In this document: piece after piece, positions 1-5,219 of the stretch
Layout: every line of letters begins with the position of its first letter
Numbering within the stretch: the stretch's first letter is position 1
Assembly (NCBI GenBank): GCA_041694275.1
Contig: JASMTQ010000074.1
Location: 1 to 5,219, forward strand
Reading direction: 5' to 3'
DNA from: M55B118 sp041694275
GTDB lineage: Bacteria > Bacillota_I > Bacilli_A > Izemoplasmatales > Izemoplasmataceae
Length of the DNA stretch: 5,219 nt
Position numbers and translations under genes: made by a program
The notes under the pieces: generated by a model
What the model was told of the DNA's origin: nothing
The model's input: the letters and a program-made list of their open reading frames with translations, nothing else
Databases searched by the model: none

Positions 1-2
1 AC

Positions 3-1124
3 TCTTATATCGTAAAAGGCGACAAGATAGCCATCATTGACGGAATTATCGGCTGGGATGGGCTCCCAGAATCCTTGTATGCCCATTTGAAGGAATTCGA
101 CATTACGCCTGAAGACATTGACTATCTCGTCGTGAATCATATTGAACCCGATCACTCAGGCTGGATAGAAAACTTCAAAAAAATCTCCAAGGACTTCACC
201 GTCGTCATGACCAAAAAAGCGGAAGCCATGCTTGATTCTTTTTACGGCAATGAAGTCGAGACCATGATTGTAGGAAAAGGGGACAGCCTTGATCTAGGGA
301 AGGGCAAGAAACTTACGTTCCACCCTATCCCGAACATCCACTGGCCTGAAACCATGATGACTTTTGAAGAAGAGTCAAAAACCCTCTTCCCATGTGATAT
401 GTATGGAGCATTCGGCACTATCAATGAAACCGTGTTCGACGATCAGTTCACAGAAGAGGATAAGGCGCTTTATGAAAAAGAAGGCATTCGCTATTATTCG
501 AATGTCATGACCACGTTCTCCAAGATGACAAAAATGGCCATTGAAAAAACGAAGGAACTGGACCCGAAAGTGATTGCGCCAGGACATGGCCCTGTCTATA
601 GAGAAAACCCACAAACCATTATTGACGCGTACGCGCGTTACGCAGAATACGCAAGCGGCAAAGGCAACAACGAAATCACCATACTCTGGGGTTCGATGTA
701 CGGCATGACCGGCAAAGCGGTTCAGCACGTCAAAGCCATGCTTGAAGAAAAAGGCATCACAGTCAACGACATGAGAATGCCCCAAACCACTTCAAGTGAA
801 ATGGTCACCAACGTATTCAAATCCGCAGGCGTCATCATCGCCGCACCGACCTATGAATACAAGATGTTCCCACCGGTAGCCCACGCCGTCGATGAACTTG
901 GAAGAAAGAAAATCAGTGGAAAGAAAGCCTTTAGTTTCGGCTCTTACGGCTGGACGGGTGGCGGTCAGAAAGACCTCAAGAAAATCATTGAAAACGTCAA
1001 GATGAAATGGGACTTCCTGGATTCTGTGGAATTTGAAGGCAGTCCTAACGAAGAAGATATCAAAAACGTGGAAGAGCAAGTACTTAACCTTGTGGACGCC
1101 ATGCAGGAAAACATTATCAAATAG
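3..1124 (+). CDS. Flavo-diiron protein (A-type flavoprotein, FprA/ROO family), 5'-truncated by window edge
   Basis: Soluble cytoplasmic enzyme that reduces O2 to water and/or NO to N2O, taking electrons through FMN from rubredoxin or a similar donor. The N-terminal metallo-beta-lactamase-like half carries the diiron ligands. Numbering residue 1 as the codon at 3-5, these are H46, E48 and D50 (HxExDH), H113, D132 and H195. The gaps of 62 and 18 residues between D50, H113 and D132 match the family. The C-terminal flavodoxin half has the FMN phosphate loop (GSMYGMTG, near 230-237), an AAPTYEY segment and a YGWTGGG loop. The frame is open to the left edge and begins at the family's NSYLI-like segment, so about 30 N-terminal residues, including the true start, are missing; the in-frame TTG at 75 is internal. 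The usual Asn of GSMYGNT is Met here. Substrate preference (O2 or NO) cannot be read from the sequence. Family assignment is secure. Confidence 0.95.
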   Translation, partial: SYIVKGDKIAIIDGIIGWDGLPESLYAHLKEFDITPEDIDYLVVNHIEPDHSGWIENFKKISKDFTVVMTKKAEAMLDSFYGNEVETMIVGKGDSLDLGKGKKLTFHPIPNIHWPETMMTFEEESKTLFPCDMYGAFGTINETVFDDQFTEEDKALYEKEGIRYYSNVMTTFSKMTKMAIEKTKELDPKVIAPGHGPVYRENPQTIIDAYARYAEYASGKGNNEITILWGSMYGMTGKAVQHVKAMLEEKGITVNDMRMPQTTSSEMVTNVFKSAGVIIAAPTYEYKMFPPVAHAVDELGRKKISGKKAFSFGSYGWTGGGQKDLKKIIENVKMKWDFLDSVEFEGSPNEEDIKNVEEQVLNLVDAMQENIIK

Positions 1125-1139
1125 CGCATAAATACGCAT

Positions 1140-1175
1140 AAAGGCTGGTTTTGCTCAAAAGCAAAATCAGCCTTT
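1140..1175 (+). terminator. Intrinsic terminator after the flavo-diiron gene
   Basis: A 16-bp stem (1140-1155 with 1160-1175) with one G-U pair closes a CAAA loop, 15 bases after the stop codon. It is followed by only a short T run (TTTT at 1173-1176, partly inside the stem) and then AT-rich sequence. Stem length and position make termination likely despite the modest T tract. It separates the flavo-diiron gene from the next gene, which has its own promoter. Confidence 0.8.
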
Positions 1176-1215
1176 TAAATTACCATTGGTTAAACATTGG
1201 AAAGGCGAATCAATT

Positions 1216-1244
1216 TTGTATAAGACATAGATAAGTGATATAAT
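1216..1244 (+). promoter_or_regulatory. Sigma-A-type promoter with extended -10 for the MazG-like gene
   Basis: A consensus -10 box TATAAT (1239-1244) is preceded by TGA (1236-1238), which gives an extended -10 element. A weak -35 box TTGTAT (1216-1221) sits exactly 17 bp upstream. The start codon lies 34 bases beyond the -10 box, leaving a short leader that holds the ribosome binding site AAGGATG (1264-1270). Confidence 0.7.
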
Positions 1245-1277
1245 CACGGTGATACTTTATATTAAGGATGTAATACT

Positions 1278-1595
1278 ATGGATGAAATACTAAAGCTGCT
1301 TAGAAAATTCAGAGATGACAGGAACTGGGAACAATTTCACACACCAGAAGCTTTATCTAAATCAATATTATTAGAGGCGGCAGAACTGCTGGAAAACTAC
1401 CAGTTTGATCATGTTGAGACTGATATTGAAAATGTTAAAGAAGAACTCGCCGATGTCATGAGTTATTGTTTACTACTTATGGATCACTACGGGTTGGATT
1501 TCAAGGAAATCATGAAAAACAAAATCAAGAAAAACGAAGCAAAGTACCCAGTATCAAAAGCATACGGAAAGTCAGACAAGTACAATCAATTGTAG
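1278..1595 (+). CDS. MazG-like nucleotide pyrophosphohydrolase (dCTPase/RS21-C6-like)
   Basis: A small all-alpha enzyme of 105 residues, the usual size for single-domain members. The family hydrolyses (d)NTPs to the monophosphate and pyrophosphate with Mg2+ and works as an oligomer in the cytoplasm, often removing non-canonical or excess nucleotides. The Mg2+-binding signature is present as E33xxE36 (in LLEAAELLE) and E56xxD59 (in EELADV). An RNWEQFHTPE segment (15-24) and a C-terminal KYPVSKAYG segment (89-97) are typical of the dCTPP1/RS21-C6-like branch. ATG at 1278 is chosen because AAGGATG lies 7 bases upstream and the family's N-terminal helix begins there. It is a single-gene unit, with a terminator before it and a convergent gene after it. 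The true substrate is not deducible; house-cleaning of damaged or non-canonical nucleotides is an inference. Confidence 0.9.
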   Translation: MDEILKLLRKFRDDRNWEQFHTPEALSKSILLEAAELLENYQFDHVETDIENVKEELADVMSYCLLLMDHYGLDFKEIMKNKIKKNEAKYPVSKAYGKSDKYNQL

Positions 1596-1638
1596 TTAGG
1601 TTTGGTTTATTGGTTTAAACACCCTATTCATAACACTG

Positions 1639-2491
1639 TTATATTATATTTTTGGCTTTAGGGGGCATATAATTCCTAACATCTTTTTTTCTGTCTTTTA
1701 AGAGCTTTAAGACATCACTAGATAAAGGCTCATTGATATCGATGTTTTCTTTCATTCTATTTATACTATTGGATTTAACCACCGGACACACATTCAATTC
1801 ATAGACAAACCTTAGGGCCAGCTGTGCTGGACTAAGGTTTTCTTTTTCAGCCAAGTCCTTCATCCAGTCTTCTTTGAGCAATCTCCCACGTGCCAGGGGC
1901 GAGTGTCCTTGAACAGTGATGTTATTTTCTTCACAAAACGTTCTGATATTATCGAGTGTATGACCTGCAAAGATTCCGATTTCATTTGATGTGAGGTTTG
2001 ATTCTGGCTGCACTCATCAATGCTTTCATATCGTCAATATCAAAGTTGGATACACCGATTGCGCCAATGATCTCTTCGGTGTACATATCTTCCATGGCAC
2101 GCCATACTTCACGGTTTTCCTTAGTGAAGTCTTCACCCTCTTTTCCCCAGGGTACGGGATTGTTGATGAGCAGTGCATCCAGGTAGTCCACACCGAGTTT
2201 CTTCATGGGTTTTTTGGCCATTCGGATGGTAGCGTCATAACTTTTGATGTGTGGTGGAACTTTGGACGTAATATAGATATCATCACGATCTACATCACTG
2301 TTTTTAATGGCTTTACCAATGGCATCTTCGTTTAGGTAAATCGGAGCCGTTTCGAAATGTCTGAACCCTACTCTCAATGCGTTCAGGATAATCGTCTCAA
2401 TGTTTTTCTTATCCAGGTTATAAGTACCAAATGTCATCTTTGGCATTTGGTAGCCGTTCGATAGTGAAACTTTTTCTTTGATTACTGCCAT
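1639..2491 (-). pseudogene. Aldo-keto reductase, split by a +1 frameshift
   Basis: The gene encodes an aldo-keto reductase (NAD(P)H-dependent carbonyl reduction, TIM barrel, cytoplasmic) in two frames. The 5' frame (2491 to about 1987) gives residues 1-168: N-terminal strands, the tetrad region FETAPIYLNE (46-55), ITSKV (74-78), and IGVSNF (145-150). It then runs into TGA. The 3' frame carries the rest: NEIGIF, GHSPLARGRL, and the cofactor-binding VVKSNSINRMKEN. Removing one A from the AAA run (TTT on the plus strand, 1985-1987) joins them into 283 residues, a normal family length, reading IKPHINEIGIF where the family has a VNQI-type segment. Two tetrad positions differ: Asp is Glu47 and His is Asn110, while Tyr52 and Lys77 remain. 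The start ATG at 2491 follows AAAGGAG at 2506-2500. I saw no convincing minus-strand promoter. It is either a decaying gene or a sequencing error in an intact, unusual reductase. Confidence 0.85.
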
Positions 2492-2587
2492 ATAATCAAC
2501 TCCTTTGTATTTGCATATTGTGATTTATCGCGTTTACTAATATATTTTTTAATACACACAATTATGTTTCTCTCTTTTAAATCGCTA

Positions 2588-2596
2588 TGCTATACT
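2588..2596 (+). promoter_or_regulatory. Extended -10 promoter for the small membrane protein
   Basis: TGC immediately precedes TATACT (2591-2596), forming an extended -10 element 29 bases before the start codon. The hexamer 17 bp upstream (TTCTCT, 2568-2573) is a poor -35 match, so recognition would depend on the extended -10. It lies in the 134-base divergent gap shared with the reductase gene. Confidence 0.6.
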
Positions 2597-2625
2597 GTTC
2601 ATACAAATTATAGGGGGAAGATACA

Positions 2626-2973
2626 ATGATTGGATTGACTGGATTTTTAACTTTGACTTTCGTGTTGCTTGCGTCACTGAATGGACTCAAACGCAAAATC
2701 AAAAACAAGACGTTTAGAAAAATCGCTTCTTACCATTACGTTTACGGAGCACTCGCCGCACTTTCCGCTATATTACACGGCACTTTGAATGTATTGGATG
2801 GCAATCTACGCATCACTGGCACCATCGCATTACTGTTTGTGCTCATTGCCGCGACACTTGAGGGTAGCTTCAAACAATTCAAAAAACCAACGCTTTACAA
2901 ATGGTACAGAGTGATTGGCCCCTTGTCAATCCTTGCCATTATCGTACATATCATTCTCAATGATACGATCTGA
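2626..2973 (+). CDS. Small four-helix membrane protein, cytochrome b-like His pattern
   Basis: I do not recognise a named family. The 115-residue product has four predicted membrane helices (about 4-20, 38-56, 63-79, 96-113) joined by Lys/Arg-rich loops. Its halves look duplicated: LTG...FVL.A (4-16) matches ITG...FVL.A (63-75), and both even helices end in the pattern V-x-G-x-L-x2-L-x4-H-x2-L-N (39-55 and 96-112). Helix 2 carries H37 and H51, 14 apart; helix 4 carries H108, and the position 14 before it is Y94. H(x13)H spacing in parallel helices is how b-type cytochromes hold hemes, so H51 with H108 could bind one heme; this is inference. ATG at 2626 follows AGGGGGAAG (2612-2620). It has its own promoter and terminator, so the window gives no partner. 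A ferric-reductase-like or cytochrome b561-like relative, or a non-heme membrane protein, are the options. Confidence 0.8.
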   Translation: MIGLTGFLTLTFVLLASLNGLKRKIKNKTFRKIASYHYVYGALAALSAILHGTLNVLDGNLRITGTIALLFVLIAATLEGSFKQFKKPTLYKWYRVIGPLSILAIIVHIILNDTI

Positions 2974-2989
2974 GCAACCATCAAAAACG

Positions 2990-3025
2990 CCCCTGACATG
3001 CTGAAACATGTCAGGGGTATTTTTT
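2990..3025 (+). terminator. Intrinsic terminator after the membrane protein
   Basis: A perfect 11-bp stem (2990-3000 with 3007-3017), extendable by one G-U pair, encloses the loop CTGAAA. It is followed by TATTTTTT (3018-3025) and lies 16 bases past the stop codon. This is a classic rho-independent terminator. Confidence 0.93.
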
Positions 3026-3046
3026 ACTTGTGGTTTGAATCGTCGT

Positions 3047-3075
3047 TTGAATTAAGTCCTTTTTCAATGTATACT
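3047..3075 (+). promoter_or_regulatory. Sigma-A-type promoter for the lipoprotein gene
   Basis: A -35 box TTGAAT (3047-3052) and -10 box TATACT (3070-3075) are separated by exactly 17 bp and flanked by AT-rich DNA. The start codon is 42 bases downstream of the -10 box. No operator-like repeat or riboswitch fold is apparent in the short leader. Confidence 0.75.
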
Positions 3076-3117
3076 TAATTTATAAATAAGATTTAAAAAT
3101 GCTTAAGGAGCGGGGAT

Positions 3118-4659
3118 ATGGGGAAAAAGCACACGTTGAAACAAAGACTGCTTGTTTTTATCATTATGGTTTTCACAGTGTTCGCAGTTTCGGCATGCGA
3201 GGACGATGGCTTGCCGGATTGTTCTGAAGAGGAAATAATCATGGAGGGCCAATGCATCTCGCAAGAATTCGCAGACACAATAGAAGAAGTCAATGCGACC
3301 TATACTTATGATGAAGGATTGGACCTTGAAGATGAAAGTCTGGTAATTGAAGAGGTTGAAACGCTTGTCGATAAACTGCTGTTGCACGGAGTCGCTGAAG
3401 ACCAGGAACTCGTCTATGTTATCAAGGACATACAGTCCAGCTATTTTGATGATACCGACAAGACCGTCTATCTAAGCATAGACAACATTCAATCATTCGA
3501 TACAATATTCAGTTCGCTTTTAAGTGTCTATGACAAAGACGTGAACTATGGGCTCATTTACGGATTGGCCACGCATTTATCCAGTGATCTTGAGTTCGAA
3601 GAGAGAAGTGGCCCTTCAGATGACACTCTTTCACATTTCTTGAACGATGAAAAGGTGGATCTGATGGATCTGGTATATCCGGCCTTCAGTGAATACTATA
3701 CATCCGATGAAGACATTGAAAAGGTCAAGGCGTTTGCCAATCAGTTCACTGAATACATAGTCAACGAAGAGGGGTTGAACGCAGTTTCTGAATTGTTGGA
3801 TCAATCGGACTTTTACGCTTTTGAACAACAGTACAATGCGTATTTGAACGCGTATATAGATAACGAAGGATTCGATTATGAAGTCCCTTTGAATGAAGCG
3901 CCCATATTCTTTAACCACGATAGTGGTACTTACTACTCAAAATGGTCCACAAGTCATGGGGACTGGAAATTCTATAACAGTTACGAAAACAATTATATGG
4001 ACAGACTTCCTGAGGATTTCCTCAAGAATGACTACAAGGAATTGAAAGAAGCCATCACGATCTTTGAAGCGGAGATGTACCGAATCGACGCCTTGTTGAA
4101 GAAGGATGGAATTGAGTACGATGACCCCAGAATTATCATAGGAGCATCCGGCAATAGAAATTACTACTCAAGAAGCAATCAATCCATTTATATAGCAAAG
4201 GTTCCAGCACTCAGTCATGAATATGTTCATCATGTAACTGCTGACTATATGGACAGGCCGTCTTGGCTTCATGAGGCAGTCGCATATTATTATTCTTATG
4301 AGTTCTATTATATGGAGTTATACATGGAAAGCCTCTATTTTGGAGGTAGTGATTTAGGGGAATTCTCCGAAACCCTTAAAAATGCAGTGAGCCTATTTGA
4401 GGATAAGTACAATAGAGAAGTTGACTATTCACAAGACCTATATGAATTAACCAATATCTATAGCTTTTTAAGCGAGAACTACGCTGATTTTGCGCCACTT
4501 GACACGATTTCCTTTGCGAATTACATGGTAGAGACCTATACAGAAGAAACCTTTCTTTTAGCCAGTGAAGAGGCTTCCAACGTGGAAGAGCATACAGGCA
4601 AAACATGGCCCACATTAATCGAGGACTGGGAAAATCACATTAAATCAAAGTACAGTTAG
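3118..4659 (+). CDS. Secreted lipoprotein with gluzincin-type zinc metallopeptidase domain
   Basis: A 513-residue predicted surface lipoprotein. Residues 1-10 are basic, 11-24 hydrophobic, and VSAC (24-27) is a lipobox, so Cys27 would be lipidated and the protein anchored outside the membrane. A short Cys-containing segment follows (C35 and C46). Residues ~60-330 are an acidic region I cannot assign. The catalytic signature is HEYVH (367-371), with E368 as the catalytic base and H367/H371 as zinc ligands. It is followed by PSWLHEAVAYY (381-391), where E386 fits the third ligand in the P-x-WL-x-E-(G/A)-x-A-x-Y motif of MA-clan gluzincin peptidases (peptidase MA-like). An aromatic-rich helix and a ~110-residue C-terminal tail complete it. 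ATG at 3118 has AAGGAG (3105-3110) 7 bases upstream and gives the correct signal peptide. It is transcribed alone. Substrate is unknown; a protein or peptide target at the cell surface is inferred. Confidence 0.88.
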   Translation: MGKKHTLKQRLLVFIIMVFTVFAVSACEDDGLPDCSEEEIIMEGQCISQEFADTIEEVNATYTYDEGLDLEDESLVIEEVETLVDKLLLHGVAEDQELVYVIKDIQSSYFDDTDKTVYLSIDNIQSFDTIFSSLLSVYDKDVNYGLIYGLATHLSSDLEFEERSGPSDDTLSHFLNDEKVDLMDLVYPAFSEYYTSDEDIEKVKAFANQFTEYIVNEEGLNAVSELLDQSDFYAFEQQYNAYLNAYIDNEGFDYEVPLNEAPIFFNHDSGTYYSKWSTSHGDWKFYNSYENNYMDRLPEDFLKNDYKELKEAITIFEAEMYRIDALLKKDGIEYDDPRIIIGASGNRNYYSRSNQSIYIAKVPALSHEYVHHVTADYMDRPSWLHEAVAYYYSYEFYYMELYMESLYFGGSDLGEFSETLKNAVSLFEDKYNREVDYSQDLYELTNIYSFLSENYADFAPLDTISFANYMVETYTEETFLLASEEASNVEEHTGKTWPTLIEDWENHIKSKYS

Positions 4660-4717
4660 GATTTCTATACACAAGCTATAGATTTAACAATATGACACAA
4701 AATAGTTGCATATATGA

Positions 4718-4757
4718 AAGACCGGTCATCCCATATGTTTTTGGGATGGCCGGTCTT
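4718..4757. terminator. Large hairpin between convergent genes, probable bidirectional terminator
   Basis: A 16-bp stem (4718-4733 with 4742-4757) has one G-U pair on the plus-strand reading and an 8-base loop, TATGTTTT. It begins 58 bases after the lipoprotein stop and lies 97 bases past the end of the opposing peptidase gene. Neither strand has a long T run after the stem (plus: ATTATTG; minus: TCATATA), so termination efficiency is uncertain. Position between convergent genes supports a terminator for one or both. Confidence 0.6.
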
Positions 4758-4853
4758 ATTGATAATTTCAGATGCACTCCTTAAATTACTGCAAGGTCAT
4801 TATTCTCGTGAAAGGGTATAGGGTGAATTGGAGATGTCTTTGGACATCACCGT

Positions 4854-5219
4854 TTAAAGCAAAGTATCATCGATTGAATCAAGCACTTTTTCGATTGAAG
4901 GGATGATTTTTTTAAGAGAACCCGTTTCAAACGGGTTTTTGAGTTCTGCTAGATCAAGCAGGGCCTTGAAGTCCTTTGACCCTCCGGCCTTACAAAGTTT
5001 GACATAACTGTTCCAGGCTTCTTCCTTGTTTTCCTGTGCTCGGTTGAAGTACTGAAAGGCACATACTTGCGCAAGGGTATAGTCTATCATGTAAAAAGGG
5101 ACTAAGAAGATATGCATGATGGTCTGCCAGCTGTTGCCGCGTTCACCATAGTCGTTGTCATCATAGATGCGGTAAGGGAAGTAGGTTTTCTCAATAGAAC
5201 GCCACAAGTCCTTCCGTTC
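4854..5219 (-). CDS. M3-family oligoendopeptidase (PepF-like), C-terminal fragment at window edge
   Basis: This is the last ~121 residues of a zinc oligopeptidase, a cytoplasmic enzyme family that degrades short peptides. Counting from the window edge, the segment G-x2-WQ-x3-HIF-x2-PFY-x-IDY-x-LAQ (28-51) is the conserved C-terminal substrate-site region of the M3 oligoendopeptidase group. H36, Y43 and Y47 are in the places where family members contact the peptide substrate. LCKAGGSKDF (74-83) and LKNPFE (93-98) are also typical. The frame is open to the right edge (ERKDLW precedes the first in-frame TTG at 5207, which is internal), so the HExxH zinc motif and the true start lie outside. Family members are usually about 560-600 residues, so roughly four fifths is unseen. 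It ends with TAA at 4854. Only the exact subfamily is uncertain. Confidence 0.92.
   Translation of the reverse strand, partial: ERKDLWRSIEKTYFPYRIYDDNDYGERGNSWQTIMHIFLVPFYMIDYTLAQVCAFQYFNRAQENKEEAWNSYVKLCKAGGSKDFKALLDLAELKNPFETGSLKKIIPSIEKVLDSIDDTLL

Noticed and set aside
375..1139. Minus-strand open frames (375-785 and 792-1139) opposite the flavo-diiron gene
   Set aside because: They lie opposite a gene with clear family motifs, have no recognisable domain, and look like antisense shadows rich in Phe, Val and His.
1125..1142. Direct repeat CGCATAAA (1125-1132 and 1135-1142) just after the flavo-diiron stop codon
   Set aside because: Two 8-base copies beside a terminator could be chance; there are no further copies, no duplicated target and no mobile element nearby.
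1613..1620. Palindrome GTTTAAAC and nearby GGTTT repeats between the MazG-like gene and the reductase
   Set aside because: Too short and AT-rich to support a terminator or operator. The 43-base convergent gap has no stable hairpin with a T run.
1991..2335. Plus-strand open frames (1991-2335, 1998-2186) opposite the aldo-keto reductase
   Set aside because: They overlap recognisable reductase sequence on the minus strand and have no domain of their own and no convincing ribosome binding site.
2497..2625. Possible minus-strand promoter for the reductase, using TATATT (2544-2539) or TATAAT (2612-2607)
   Set aside because: No acceptable -35 hexamer at 16-18 bp from either box, and the second box would imply a leader of over 110 bases.
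3093..4615. Minus-strand frames (3093-3387, 3631-3918, 4376-4615) opposite the lipoprotein gene
   Set aside because: The plus-strand gene has a promoter, ribosome binding site, signal peptide and zinc motif; the antisense frames have none of these.
4830..4851. Small hairpin (GGAGATGTC with GACATCACC) just past the oligoendopeptidase stop codon
   Set aside because: Only six perfect inner pairs plus a mismatch, and no T run on the minus strand, so it is not supported as a terminator.
1..5219. RNA genes, CRISPR arrays, insertion sequences, phage genes or a defence island
   Set aside because: No tRNA-like cloverleaf, repeat-spacer pattern, transposase or terminal inverted repeats were seen; the window is filled by ordinary single-gene units.

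Overview
The window looks like ordinary chromosome from a low-GC Gram-positive-type bacterium (Bacillota or a close relative, possibly near the Acholeplasma/Izemoplasma side of the tree; the placement is an inference). Support comes from AT-rich intergenic DNA, purine-rich ribosome binding sites, sigma-A-like promoters with TATAAT or TATACT boxes, intrinsic terminators and a lipoprotein signal. UGA appears to be a stop codon, so the Mycoplasma/Spiroplasma code does not fit. A flavo-diiron protein suggests an anaerobe or microaerobe that has to deal with oxygen or nitric oxide.

Layout, left to right. At 3-1124 (+) is a flavo-diiron protein whose first ~30 residues lie outside the window; it ends at a strong hairpin terminator. 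At 1278-1595 (+) is a small MazG-like nucleotide pyrophosphohydrolase with its own extended -10 promoter. It converges on an aldo-keto reductase gene on the minus strand (1639-2491) that is split by a +1 frameshift and has two altered catalytic-tetrad positions, so it is annotated as a pseudogene. Diverging from that gene is a 115-residue four-helix membrane protein (2626-2973, +) with an internal duplication and a His pattern resembling cytochrome b-type heme sites; it ends at a textbook terminator. At 3118-4659 (+) is a secreted lipoprotein with a gluzincin-type zinc metallopeptidase motif, read from a good promoter. The window closes with the C-terminal part of an M3-family oligoendopeptidase on the minus strand (4854-5219), which converges on the lipoprotein gene across a large hairpin.

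The genes look like independent single-gene transcription units: most have their own promoter, terminator or opposite orientation, and no operon is evident. Common themes are only loose: redox chemistry (flavo-diiron protein, aldo-keto reductase, possible heme membrane protein), housecleaning (MazG-like) and proteolysis (lipoprotein peptidase, oligoendopeptidase). I found no RNA gene, CRISPR array, insertion sequence or phage gene, and no evidence of a new multi-gene system. The items most worth a second look are the duplicated membrane protein, the broken and catalytically altered reductase, and the lipoprotein peptidase. No stretch longer than 300 bases lacks a gene.
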